Part shown: one piece after another, positions 17,216-26,283 of the stretch
Numbering within the stretch: position 1 is the first letter of the stretch
How the letters are laid out: each line of letters begins with the position of its first letter
Origin: Streptococcus australis
Lineage (GTDB): Bacteria > Bacillota > Bacilli > Lactobacillales > Streptococcaceae
Assembly: GCF_003943615.1 (NCBI RefSeq)
Contig: NZ_RJPZ01000002.1
Location: 62,001-126,000 of the forward strand
Direction: 5' to 3'
Length of the DNA: 64,000 bases
Made by a program: the position numbers and the translations under genes
The notes under the pieces: generated by a model
Seen by the model: the letters and a program-made list of their open reading frames with translations, nothing else
Database searches by the model: none
What the model was told of the DNA's origin: nothing

Positions 17216-19328
17216 GTGGTGCTATGAGTGAAAGATTCACTTTTTCCCGTTCTACATCAATCTTGTAGACCCATACGGTCACTAGGTCACCAACTGAAAC
17301 AACTTGGCTTGGATGTTTGATAAAATGCTGGCTCATCTGTGAAATATGGATCAAACCATCTTCATGAATCCCAATATCGACAAAGGCTCCAAAGTCAACA
17401 ACATTGCGGACGACTCCTTCTAGTTTTTGACCAATCTTCAAGTCTTTCAAGTCAAGGACATCCTGGCGAAGGACGGGAGCATCAAAAGAATCACGTAAAT
17501 CGCGACCTGGCTTAAGAAGATCCGCTATAATATCTTTTAAGGTCTCAGGCCCAATTTCAAGTTCCTGGGCCATAGAAACCGTATCAATTTGTTTCAATTT
17601 AGCTTGGGCCTCTTCATCCATCTCCGTGATCCCAAGTAAGGTAAAGAGCTTCTTCACTGCAGGGTAACTTTCTGGATGAACCCCGGTTCGATCAAGGAAA
17701 TTCTCACTTTCTGGAATCCGTAAGAAACCAGCTGCTTGTTCGAAGGCCTTGGCCCCTAGACGAGGAACCTTTTTAATCTGTGCACGCGAGGTGATCACCC
17801 CTTCTTCTTCTCGATACTTCACGATGTTCTCAGAAATGGTTTTATTGAGACCGGCCACGTGAGACAAAAGAGCTGGACTAGCAGTGTTAATGTTGACACC
17901 AACTTGGTTCACCACGGTATCGACAACAAAGTCAAGGCTCTCAGACAATTTCTTTTGGCTGACATCGTGCTGGTACTGACCAACTCCAATTGATTTTGGA
18001 TCAATCTTGACCAACTCAGCCAGTGGATCCTGCAAACGACGCGCAATGGAGATGGCTGAGCGCTTTTCAACCGTCAATTCTGGAAACTCATGGCGGGCCA
18101 ATTCACTAGCTGAATAGACAGATGCACCACTCTCATTGACAATGACATAACTCACATTTGGAACTTCTTTAAGAACTTCCGCAACAAAGGCTTCGCTTTC
18201 TCGACTAGCCGTCCCATTCCCAATCGAAATAATTTCTACGCAGTATTCCCGAATCAAACGCTTCAGTTCTTCTTTCGCCGCCTCAATTTGTGCTGGTTTA
18301 GCTGGTGCAACAGGATAAATCACCTGAGTGGTTAACATCTTTCCTGTCTGATCGACAACAGCCAACTTAGCTCCTGTCCGGAAAGCTGGGTCAAAGCCTA
18401 AGACCACGCGCCCTTTGAGGGGAGCAATCAACAAGAGGTGACGAAGATTTTCAGAGAAAAGCTGAATGGCTCCATCTTCTGCCACTTCTGTCAATTCTGT
18501 CCGAATCCGACGCTCCATAGCTGGTAGCATCTTCTTTTTCAGAGCCTGGTTGATAACTTCTTCGATATGGCTGTTCTTCGATTTAAATCGAGCTTCAAAA
18601 TGACGAGTCAAGCGATCCACAGGATGCTCAAAACCAACCTTTAATACTCCTAATTTCTCTCCACGGTTTAAGGCAAGGGTCCGGTATCCCTGCATATTTG
18701 CAATCTTCTCAGAAAAATCATAATAGATCTTGAAGACTTGCTTCTCGTCTTTGCTCTCATCCTTCAAGCTAGAGGTTATCAAGGAGTGTTTGCGAATCTC
18801 CTGGTAAGTGAGGTTACGCAATTGCGGATCTTCTGCAATCGCTTCGACCAAAATATCGATTGCTCCAGAAATGGCATCTTTTACAGTTGGGAAAGCCTCA
18901 GATAAAAATTCCTCTGCTGCTGTTTCCAGATCCTTTTGATCTTGCAAAATCATCCGAGCAAGCGGGAAGAGGCCTGCCTCACGCGCAACTGTAGCCTTGG
19001 TCCGGCGTTTTTCTTTGTAGGGAAGATACAATTCTTCCACATCTGCCAGTTTTTCAGCTTGCTCAATCGCTTCTTTTAGGGCTGGGGTGAGTTTCCCAAG
19101 CTCTTCAATCTTAGCCAGGACAGTTTCTTTCCGATCAGCCAAGGCTGTCAAAGACTTGTCCATATCGATAATGGCTTTGATCGCTACTTCATCTAGATTC
19201 CCCGTAGCATCTTTCCGATACCGAGCAATAAAGGGGATGGTAGATCCCTCTGCTGTTAAGGTCAAAACAGTATCAATTTGTTTGAGACTTACGCCCAATT
19301 CTTGGGCTATTTTTTCATATTTTTCCAT
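17202..19328 (-). CDS. tex: Tex family RNA-binding transcription accessory protein
   Basis: A 708-residue protein with the Tex architecture: N-terminal helix-turn-helix region, YqgF/RNase H-like domain around [20 protein letters not shown], a helix-hairpin-helix pair around [16 protein letters not shown], and a C-terminal S1 domain ([20 protein letters not shown]). Tex binds nucleic acid and influences transcription. The first gene of a probable tex-sprT-pspC operon. Length is normal for Tex. Confidence 0.93.
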   Translation of the reverse strand: MEKYEKIAQELGVSLKQIDTVLTLTAEGSTIPFIARYRKDATGNLDEVAIKAIIDMDKSLTALADRKETVLAKIEELGKLTPALKEAIEQAEKLADVEELYLPYKEKRRTKATVAREAGLFPLARMILQDQKDLETAAEEFLSEAFPTVKDAISGAIDILVEAIAEDPQLRNLTYQEIRKHSLITSSLKDESKDEKQVFKIYYDFSEKIANMQGYRTLALNRGEKLGVLKVGFEHPVDRLTRHFEARFKSKNSHIEEVINQALKKKMLPAMERRIRTELTEVAEDGAIQLFSENLRHLLLIAPLKGRVVLGFDPAFRTGAKLAVVDQTGKMLTTQVIYPVAPAKPAQIEAAKEELKRLIREYCVEIISIGNGTASRESEAFVAEVLKEVPNVSYVIVNESGASVYSASELARHEFPELTVEKRSAISIARRLQDPLAELVKIDPKSIGVGQYQHDVSQKKLSESLDFVVDTVVNQVGVNINTASPALLSHVAGLNKTISENIVKYREEEGVITSRAQIKKVPRLGAKAFEQAAGFLRIPESENFLDRTGVHPESYPAVKKLFTLLGITEMDEEAQAKLKQIDTVSMAQELEIGPETLKDIIADLLKPGRDLRDSFDAPVLRQDVLDLKDLKIGQKLEGVVRNVVDFGAFVDIGIHEDGLIHISQMSQHFIKHPSQVVSVGDLVTVWVYKIDVEREKVNLSLIAPHESN

Positions 19329-19411
19329 AGCTTCTATTATACCATAGAAAGCTCGCTATTCCGCCCTTCCTTCCTGTTTTTGCACTTGATTTCCCCTCTT
19401 TTCTGAGATTT

Positions 19412-19420
19412 TGATATAAT
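19412..19420 (+). promoter_or_regulatory. Extended -10 promoter of the permease cluster
   Basis: TGATATAAT, 27 nt before the ATG of the 48-residue protein; no good -35. Confidence 0.6.
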
Positions 19421-19447
19421 GAGAAAAAAAGAAAAGGAGACCTATTC

Positions 19448-19594
19448 ATGGCTATTAAATTTTCAAAAACAGACGATTTAGACAAACTCTTTGAGGAATT
19501 TGCCGTTTTCCCAGATCCCCCTCAAGCCACTTTCCCAGATGAGAAAAAGGAAGCAGCTAAAGGGCAAAAAGTGCAGAAGGATTCTGACAAATGA
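19448..19594 (+). CDS. 48-residue soluble small protein upstream of a permease
   Basis: A short gene with an AGGAG ribosome site (about 19435-19439) and an ATG at 19448. The product starts MAIKFSKTDDLDKLFEEF, has a proline-rich FPDPPQATFPDEKK middle and a lysine-rich tail. Its TGA overlaps the ATG of the next gene (ATGA), so the two are translationally coupled. No TM or known domain. I do not recognise the family; coupling suggests it works with the permease pair. Confidence 0.75.
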   Translation: MAIKFSKTDDLDKLFEEFAVFPDPPQATFPDEKKEAAKGQKVQKDSDK

Positions 19595-20496
19595 ATTTCT
19601 TTCAGCAGTTGCCAACTAGTGTCCTTCAAGCTGGAGCAATTTTTCTTTCGATTATGATTGAAGCCCTTCCTTTTGTTCTGATTGGAAGTCTGATTTCAGG
19701 GGCAATCGATGTCTATATCACCCCTGAAAAAGTGTATCGAGCCCTTCCTAAAAATAAATGGGGAAGAATTCTGTTTGGGACCTTGATTGGTTTTATTTTC
19801 CCTTCCTGTGAGTGTGGCATCGTCCCCATTATCAATCGCTTTTTAGAAAAGAAGGTCCCTAGCTATACAGCTGTGCCCTTTCTAGTAACAGCACCGGTGA
19901 TTAACCCCATTGTGCTCTTTGCCACCTATTCCGCCTTTGGCAATTCTTTTCAAATGGCTCTCTTACGAGCTATCGGCTCTATCCTGGTAGCGACTGTTCT
20001 AGGAATTTTCCTAGGATTTTTCCAAACCGCTTCTATTCAACGGGCCAACCGCAAGGAAGTCCATGTTCATGACTTTTCAAAACTATCTGCCGCTCAACGC
20101 TTCTTTCAAGTATTTGTGCAGGCCATTGATGAGTTTTTCGACACTGGACGGTATCTGGTCTTCGGCTGTTTGTTTGCCAGTTTGGTTCAGGTCTATGTGC
20201 CAACTCGAGTACTGACTTCTATTTCAGCGACACCACTCTTAGCCATTTTCCTCCTCATGCTCCTTTCCTTCCTCCTCTCATTGTGTAGTGAGGCAGATGC
20301 CTTTATTGGTTCCTCCCTCCTCTCTAGTTTTGGCTTAGCTCCTGTCCTAGCTTTCCTGGTTATCGGACCCATGCTAGATGTCAAGAACCTCTTGATGATG
20401 AAGAATTATCTGACCAATCGCTTTATTGTCCAATTCATTAGCATCGTCAGCATAGTTGTCTTGGTTTATGCTTGGTTTGTGGGGGTGGTCCTATGA
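19591..20496 (+). CDS. YcgR/YraQ-like permease (UPF0718, DUF318)
   Basis: A 301-residue integral membrane protein with about eight hydrophobic helices. The family mark is FPSCECGIVPIINRF, a cysteine pair in a membrane loop. A second half-repeat LCSEADAFIGSSLL resembles the first (S-C/E-A-D). Members are proposed permeases of unknown substrate; the cysteines suggest a metal or thiol ligand. It is coupled to the 48-residue protein upstream and to the TIGR03943 protein downstream by 4-bp overlaps. Confidence 0.85.
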   Translation: MNFFQQLPTSVLQAGAIFLSIMIEALPFVLIGSLISGAIDVYITPEKVYRALPKNKWGRILFGTLIGFIFPSCECGIVPIINRFLEKKVPSYTAVPFLVTAPVINPIVLFATYSAFGNSFQMALLRAIGSILVATVLGIFLGFFQTASIQRANRKEVHVHDFSKLSAAQRFFQVFVQAIDEFFDTGRYLVFGCLFASLVQVYVPTRVLTSISATPLLAIFLLMLLSFLLSLCSEADAFIGSSLLSSFGLAPVLAFLVIGPMLDVKNLLMMKNYLTNRFIVQFISIVSIVVLVYAWFVGVVL

Positions 20497-21308
20497 TTCG
20501 ATTTCTCATTTTAGCAGGCTATTTCGAAATTACTATGTATTTGCAGCTTTCTGGTAAGCTCAACCAATACATTAATATGCATTATTCCTATTTAGCCTAT
20601 ATCTCTATGATTCTTTCCTTCATCTTGGCTGTCGTCCAGCTCTATATATGGATGAAGAATCTGCCCGTTCATAGCCACCTAACCAGTAAAAAAGCCAAAG
20701 TCATGAGTATTCTTCTGCTCCTGATTCCCTTGATTGTCGGGATTGGGTTCCCGACAGTGACCTTGGATTCCCAAACGGTTTCTGCCAAGGGCTATCATTT
20801 CCCCATCGCAGCTGGCTCTTCAAAGGATATTCAAAACGACGAAGGAACAACCAACCAATACCTCAAGCCTGACACTAGCAGTTATTTTACCAAGTCTGCT
20901 TATGAATCTGAGATGAGAGCTGCAGCCAAGAAGTACCTCAAGCAAGATCATATCCAGATCACGACAGAAAACTATATGGAAGTCATGGAAGTGATCTATG
21001 ACTATCCAGATGAATTTGCTGGAAAAAACTTTACCCTAACCGGCTTTATTTATAAGGACCCTCAGGATCCGGGTAGCCAGTTCCTTTTCCGTTTTGGGAT
21101 TATCCACTGTATCGCCGACTCAGGAGTCTATGGTCTCTTAACCAAAGGAGCCTCCCAAACCTATGACGATAATACTTGGGTCCAAGCTACTGGAACTCTA
21201 AAGATCCAATACCATAAACAGCTTGGCCAAAGTCTTCCGGTCTTAGACATAAGGGAAGCTCATCAGGTAGAAAAACCCGCCAATCCTTATGTTTATCGGG
21301 TATTCTAG
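20493..21308 (+). CDS. TIGR03943-family permease partner (YcgQ-like)
   Basis: A 271-residue protein. The start ATG at 20493 overlaps the TGA of the permease gene; an earlier ATG inside that gene is less likely. The first 90 residues hold two to three membrane helices. The rest is an extracellular domain with YMEVMEVIYDYPDEFAGKNF, a GFIYKDP motif and a conserved HC pair (FGIIHCIADSGVYGL). Such genes are nearly always paired with YcgR-type permeases, as in B. subtilis ycgQ-ycgR. Substrate unknown. Confidence 0.83.
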   Translation: MIRFLILAGYFEITMYLQLSGKLNQYINMHYSYLAYISMILSFILAVVQLYIWMKNLPVHSHLTSKKAKVMSILLLLIPLIVGIGFPTVTLDSQTVSAKGYHFPIAAGSSKDIQNDEGTTNQYLKPDTSSYFTKSAYESEMRAAAKKYLKQDHIQITTENYMEVMEVIYDYPDEFAGKNFTLTGFIYKDPQDPGSQFLFRFGIIHCIADSGVYGLLTKGASQTYDDNTWVQATGTLKIQYHKQLGQSLPVLDIREAHQVEKPANPYVYRVF

Positions 21309-21325
21309 GCAGTCTATCACTCTGC

Positions 21326-21357
21326 AGGTTGTGACCTTTTGGTCCAACCTTTTTTTG
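21326..21357 (+). terminator. Terminator of the permease cluster
   Basis: AGGTTG(T)GAC-loop-GTCCAACCT, then seven T. Confidence 0.85.
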
Positions 21358-21414
21358 TGCTTTCTTCTCCTTTTATTTCCTATGAAAGTCAGAATACTTT
21401 TACTTTCAAAGAGA

Positions 21415-21439
21415 AATTTTCTGAATTTTATGGTAGAAT
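21415..21439 (+). promoter_or_regulatory. zwf promoter with a CodY-box-like sequence
   Basis: TGGTAGAAT (21431-21439) is an extended -10. AATTTTCTGAATTTT (21415-21429) matches 13 of 15 positions of the CodY consensus AATTTTCWGAAAATT and covers the -35 area. CodY control is inference. Confidence 0.45.
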
Positions 21440-21471
21440 ATGGTTTATCAAGTTAGAAAATAGGTATGAAC

Positions 21472-22938
21472 ATGTCTTCAAAAGTAATTGTAACCATTTT
21501 CGGGGCTAGTGGAGATTTAGCTCACCGCAAACTCTACCCTTCCCTTTTTAGACTCTATAAAGCTGGAAATCTTTCAGAGCATTTTGCAGTGATTGGAACG
21601 GCTCGTCGTCCTTGGAGCAAAGAATACTTTGAATCGGTTGTCGTTGACTCCATTTCGGATTTGGCAGATAGTCCTGAACAGGCGCAAGAATTCGCTAGCC
21701 ACTTTTACTACCAAAGCCACGATGTTAATGATACCGAGCACTACATCAAGCTTCGTGAACTCCAAAATCAGCTCAATGATACCTACCAAGCTGACCACAA
21801 TAAACTCTTCTTCCTATCCATGGCTCCTCAATTCTTTGGAACCATTGCCAAACATTTGAAATCTGAAGGAATTGTGGATGGAAAAGGCTTTGAGCGTCTA
21901 ATCGTGGAAAAACCATTTGGAACTGACTTAGAAACAGCCAGTCAGCTCAACAAAGAACTGGAAGAAACCTTTGAGGAAGAGCAAATTTTCCGAATTGATC
22001 ATTACCTTGGTAAAGAAATGATCCAGTCTATTTTTGCCCTCCGTTTTGCCAATCTAATCTTTGAAAACATTTGGAACCGTGACTATATCGACAATGTCCA
22101 AATCACCTTCGCAGAACGTCTGGGTGTGGAAGAGCGTGGTGGCTACTATGATGAATCTGGTGCCCTCCGCGACATGGTCCAAAACCATACCCTTCAATTG
22201 CTTTCTCTCTTAGCGATGGACAAACCAGCTTCCTTCACCAAGGAAGACATCCGTAAAGAGAAGGTAAAAGTTTTTGAACAATTGGTCAACCCTTCTGAAG
22301 AAGGATTAAAGAAATTGTTTATCCGAGGCCAGTACCGTTCTGGAAAAATCCAAGGGAAAAAAGACATCTCTTACCGTAGTGAACCAAATGTCAACCCTGA
22401 ATCCATGACCGAGACCTTTGCCTCTGGCGCCTTCTTTGTGGATAGCGATCGCTTCCGTGGTGTTCCTTTCTTCTTCCGTACAGGAAAACGTCTCACAAAA
22501 AAGGGGACCCATGTGAATGTGGTCTTTAAACAGATGGACTCTATTTTTGGTCAAGAAATTGCACCCAATGTGCTGACCATCTACATCCAACCAAACGAAG
22601 GCTTCTCTCTCTGTGTCAACGGGAAAGAAGTCGGCGAGCAATTCCAGATCGCTCCGATATCCTTCGACTATGAAACTGATGCGACAGCGACCGGTGCTTC
22701 TCCAGAGCCTTACGAAAAGTTAATCTATGATGTCTTAAATAATGACTCTACCAACTTTAGCCACTGGAACGAAGTAAAAGCATCTTGGAACTTGATTGAC
22801 CGGATTGAGAAATTATGGGCAGAAAATCAAGTCCCTCTTCATGAGTACAAATCTGGAACCATGGGACCTCAAGCATCCTTCGACCTCTTGAAGGATTACA
22901 ATGCTGAATGGGTCTGGCAACCAACGATTGAAGAATAA
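21472..22938 (+). CDS. zwf: Glucose-6-phosphate 1-dehydrogenase
   Basis: A 488-residue NADP-dependent enzyme of the oxidative pentose phosphate branch. The N-terminal Rossmann motif is IFGASGDLAHRKL, the active-site signature RIDHYLGKEM is near residue 177, and EKPFGTD binds substrate. I take the second ATG (21472, MSSKVIV) because homology starts there and AGG at 21462-21464 gives proper spacing; an ATG six bases upstream is too close. NADPH from this step can feed the glutathione reductase encoded at 6.7 kb. Confidence 0.96.
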   Translation: MSSKVIVTIFGASGDLAHRKLYPSLFRLYKAGNLSEHFAVIGTARRPWSKEYFESVVVDSISDLADSPEQAQEFASHFYYQSHDVNDTEHYIKLRELQNQLNDTYQADHNKLFFLSMAPQFFGTIAKHLKSEGIVDGKGFERLIVEKPFGTDLETASQLNKELEETFEEEQIFRIDHYLGKEMIQSIFALRFANLIFENIWNRDYIDNVQITFAERLGVEERGGYYDESGALRDMVQNHTLQLLSLLAMDKPASFTKEDIRKEKVKVFEQLVNPSEEGLKKLFIRGQYRSGKIQGKKDISYRSEPNVNPESMTETFASGAFFVDSDRFRGVPFFFRTGKRLTKKGTHVNVVFKQMDSIFGQEIAPNVLTIYIQPNEGFSLCVNGKEVGEQFQIAPISFDYETDATATGASPEPYEKLIYDVLNNDSTNFSHWNEVKASWNLIDRIEKLWAENQVPLHEYKSGTMGPQASFDLLKDYNAEWVWQPTIEE

Positions 22939-22966
22939 TCTATCCATCCTACTAAAAAATGCAACT

Positions 22967-22998
22967 TAAAAACTCATCTCTCTAGAGATGAGTTTTTT
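22967..22998. terminator. Bidirectional terminator between zwf and ftsY
   Basis: AAAACTCATCTC-TCTA-GAGATGAGTTTT with A and T tracts on either side. Confidence 0.9.
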
Positions 22999-23000
22999 GT

Positions 23001-24668
23001 TTATATCAAGCCTTCTAACAAGCCACGCATAAAGTTTTCCGAATTGAATTCACCGATGTCATCGATTTTTTCACCAAAACCAATTAATTTTACAGGAATA
23101 TCCAACTCTTCTCGGATTGCAAGGACCACTCCTCCTCGAGCTGTTCCATCAATTTTAGTGAGGACGATTCCAGTAATAGGCGTGATCTTGGAGAATTCCT
23201 TGGCTTGGACCAGAGCATTCTGTCCTGTGGAAGCATCTAATGCCAAGAAGGTTTCGTGAGGGGCTGTAGGATCCACCCGCTTGATAATGCGACCGATTTT
23301 TTCTAATTCAGCCATCAGATTGTCTTTGTTCTGAAGGCGACCAGCCGTATCAATCATTAATACATCGACTTGCTCTGCCACAGCCCGTTCCATTCCATCA
23401 AAGACAACACTTGCAGGATCTGACTTTTCAGGACCAATGACAACAGGCACATCCACACGGCGTCCCCATTCAGCTAACTGCGCAACGGCACCTGCCCGGA
23501 AGGTATCTGCTGCGACCAACATCACCTTTTTCCCTTCCTTCTTGTACTTATGAGCCAATTTTCCGATAGAGGTAGTTTTCCCAACGCCATTCACTCCCAC
23601 AAAGAGCATGACAGTCAAGCCATCTTTAAAGTTAATTTGCTCATTGTATTGGCCATCTTTTTCGTAGAGATCCACCAATTTTTCAATGATCACGCGACGC
23701 AAGGCATCCGGTTTCTTGGCATTTTCCAAACGGGCTTCATAGCGGAGCTCTTCTGTCAGATTCGAAGCGACCTGGACCCCTACGTCACTCATAATCAAGA
23801 GTTCTTCTAACTCTTCAAAGAAATCTTCGTCGACAGAACGGAAGTTGGCAAAGAATGCATTAAGTGCTGCTCCAAAGCCTGTCCGAGTTTTCTTCAAGCT
23901 TCGATTGTATTTTTCTTGAACCGTTTCTGTAGGTTCAGCAATCTCTGGCTCACTTGTACTTTCTTCTACTAAAGATTCTTCCTCAATCTCTTCTGAAATC
24001 TCGGATTCGCTAGTAGCTTCTTCTACAGGCGATCCCACTTCAAGCTCTTCGGTTCCTTCCTCAGAACTTTCAGGTATTTCCTCTTCAACGATTGGTGCTT
24101 CCCTTACCACATCCAATTCTGGCACACCTTCAGACTCTTCTTCAACTAGTTTGTCAGACTCTTGGAAAGGGCTTGAAGTCTCAGATGTTGTTTCAGTTCT
24201 TACAAGAACTTCCTCTTCCAGGGCTTCTTGGACAAGATCTGAAGAAGAATCTGGGTGCTCCTCATCAACACTCACTTCTTGTAGAGCTTCTGCATCTAAA
24301 GTCTGATCTTCAGTATTAGGAGCAGACTCAGTAACTTCCTCAGGAGAGGTTTCCTGCTCTACTTGAGAAGGTGCCTCTTCTTCGACAGCTGTTTCCTGAT
24401 TTACAAGCTCTTCTAAAGGCACTTCTTCACTAGATACTTTCGACTCTTGAGATGGTCTAGCTGATTCGGCAGCCATTCGCTCTTTTAATTCAGCATAGTA
24501 GGCTTCCATTGCCGAAATCTTAGCCTCATCACTTTGTGAAGGCTTATTTGATACCGGCTCAGCTGGCGAGCTTGCTTCTTCCTCGCTTCCCCCAATCTCT
24601 TCTGTAAGATCTTGGGTTTGTGGTTTTGTTTCTTCTTTTCTTCCAAATAGTCGGTCAAATAATCCCAT
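23001..24668 (-). CDS. ftsY: Signal recognition particle receptor FtsY
   Basis: A 555-residue GTPase that docks SRP-ribosome complexes at the membrane. Residues about 10-245 are a very acidic A domain made of Glu/Ser/Thr/Val-rich repeats (SSEEVPLEEL, EEATSESEISEEIEEES). The NG domain follows: helical N, then G1 GVNGVGKTTSIGKLA, DTFRAGA, DTAGR and TKIDGTARGG. The A domain is long, as in several streptococci. Last gene of the rnc-smc-HAD-HAD-ftsY operon; its start codon shares one base with the preceding stop. Confidence 0.96.
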   Translation of the reverse strand: MGLFDRLFGRKEETKPQTQDLTEEIGGSEEEASSPAEPVSNKPSQSDEAKISAMEAYYAELKERMAAESARPSQESKVSSEEVPLEELVNQETAVEEEAPSQVEQETSPEEVTESAPNTEDQTLDAEALQEVSVDEEHPDSSSDLVQEALEEEVLVRTETTSETSSPFQESDKLVEEESEGVPELDVVREAPIVEEEIPESSEEGTEELEVGSPVEEATSESEISEEIEEESLVEESTSEPEIAEPTETVQEKYNRSLKKTRTGFGAALNAFFANFRSVDEDFFEELEELLIMSDVGVQVASNLTEELRYEARLENAKKPDALRRVIIEKLVDLYEKDGQYNEQINFKDGLTVMLFVGVNGVGKTTSIGKLAHKYKKEGKKVMLVAADTFRAGAVAQLAEWGRRVDVPVVIGPEKSDPASVVFDGMERAVAEQVDVLMIDTAGRLQNKDNLMAELEKIGRIIKRVDPTAPHETFLALDASTGQNALVQAKEFSKITPITGIVLTKIDGTARGGVVLAIREELDIPVKLIGFGEKIDDIGEFNSENFMRGLLEGLI

Positions 24669-25489
24669 TATTGACCCTCCTTCAATACATATTCTTCAAT
24701 CGCTCTTCCGACTGCATCTTGATCATTGGTGTAGTCCGAGACTAGAGTGGCAATCTCCTTCACTTCATCCACCGCATTGGCCATAGCGATTCCGAGTCCT
24801 GCCCATTTTAACATGCTGGCATCATTGGCTTCATCACCGCAAGCCATGACTTGACTAGCATCGATCCCTAAATACTCCACCAAGGCCTCCAAGCCTCGAT
24901 CCTTTTGAACTCCTTTGGGGCACCATTCCAAGAGCATGTCCCTCGATTTAAAAATCTCAAAACGCTCCCCTAATTCAGGAGAAATCTTTGGAATAGCGCT
25001 ATCCAAATAGTCCTGATGAAAGGCTGTCACACACTTGTTATAGGAAATCTGGCTGGACAAATCTTCAATAGAAACAGGAATAAAGTTCAAATAAGGATTA
25101 TAGAGGGGATAAAGAGACTCTTGATCAGATGCAAGTGTATAAATATCCCCTTCACTAATAGCGTCCAAAGGTAAACCAAGGGCCTCTGTCTCTTCATAAA
25201 TCCGAAGGACATCATCTCGAGAGAAAACTGTTTTGGCAATGATCTCTCCTGTATTCTTTTGTACCAAGCCTCCATTAAAGGTAATGGTGAATTCATCTGA
25301 CAAGCCGGCAGTCCCAATTTCTTGGAGCAGAAAATCCATGGCCTTGAGGGGACGCCCCGTGGTCAAAACCACTTTAACCCCTTTTTCTTGTGCTGCACGA
25401 ATCGCAGCCAGATTCCGAGGGGAGATTTTCTTTTCTGAGTTTAAGAGAGTGCCGTCTAAGTCTAGTGCGATAACCTTAATATGACTCAT
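24668..25489 (-). CDS. Cof-type HAD hydrolase (first copy)
   Basis: A 273-residue HAD-superfamily IIB phosphatase. Motif I is ALDLDGTLL, motif II TTGRP, and motifs III/IV are GLEALVEYLGIDASQVMACGDEANDASML. Such enzymes dephosphorylate sugar phosphates or flavin precursors; substrate unknown. It is adjacent to a second Cof-type gene, with a 4-bp overlap, between smc and ftsY. Confidence 0.88.
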   Translation of the reverse strand: MSHIKVIALDLDGTLLNSEKKISPRNLAAIRAAQEKGVKVVLTTGRPLKAMDFLLQEIGTAGLSDEFTITFNGGLVQKNTGEIIAKTVFSRDDVLRIYEETEALGLPLDAISEGDIYTLASDQESLYPLYNPYLNFIPVSIEDLSSQISYNKCVTAFHQDYLDSAIPKISPELGERFEIFKSRDMLLEWCPKGVQKDRGLEALVEYLGIDASQVMACGDEANDASMLKWAGLGIAMANAVDEVKEIATLVSDYTNDQDAVGRAIEEYVLKEGQ

Positions 25490-26283
25490 AGTTCTTCCTC
25501 CATATAGCGAAGGATAGATCCTGTCGAATGGTGACCTACTACTGTTTCAGCCAACTCCAAAATCTCTGGACGGGCATTTTCTGGCGCAATCGCATGACCA
25601 ACCACCTGCATCATATGAAGATCATTGAGGTTATCTCCAAAAGCTAGGACTTGGTCCCGACTAATGCCCAACTGATCCATGAGGGCTTGGATGGCTACTC
25701 CCTTGTCTACATAATCCAAGACAATATCAATGCACTCATAACCAGTGGTCATGGCCTTAACCCCTTTAACATTTTGGGTAACCCAGGCCTCACCTTCTGC
25801 CAACACTTCTTGGTCAAAATTAGTGGTCATCTTGAAGACAAGATCATCAATTTCTGAAAAATCCGATACCTTTTGAATGTTTTCATTGTAATTTTGTGAA
25901 GCAACCAGATAGTCTGGATCAACAGTCTTTAGAACATAGCTCCCGCGTTTTCCTGTAAACAAGCACTTATTTTTATCGAAATAAGGACATTCCTGCAACT
26001 TGGCAAACATGGCTTGGTAAAAATCAGGACTCATGGTCGCCTCATAGACATCTTCACCATGAAACTCAACAACACTGCCGTTTTCAGCTATAAAAATAAT
26101 CTGATCCTGAACCTCTTTAAAGATTATCTTTAAAGAGAGGAGAGCCCGACCACTTGCTGCAGCAAAGTAGATCCCTTTTTCTTGAAATTTCTTTAGCACC
26201 TTTAGGAATAATGCTTGATCAAATTCATGATTTTCATCCAGAAAGGTCCCATCCATGTCTGTTGCGACTAATTTAATTTCCAT
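25486..26283 (-). CDS. Cof-type HAD hydrolase (second copy)
   Basis: A 265-residue HAD IIB phosphatase with motif I ATDMDGTFL, motif II ASGR, and FGDNLNDLHMM. It differs clearly from its neighbour, so this is an old pair and not a recent duplication. It overlaps smc by 11 bp. Confidence 0.88.
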   Translation of the reverse strand: MEIKLVATDMDGTFLDENHEFDQALFLKVLKKFQEKGIYFAAASGRALLSLKIIFKEVQDQIIFIAENGSVVEFHGEDVYEATMSPDFYQAMFAKLQECPYFDKNKCLFTGKRGSYVLKTVDPDYLVASQNYNENIQKVSDFSEIDDLVFKMTTNFDQEVLAEGEAWVTQNVKGVKAMTTGYECIDIVLDYVDKGVAIQALMDQLGISRDQVLAFGDNLNDLHMMQVVGHAIAPENARPEILELAETVVGHHSTGSILRYMEEEL

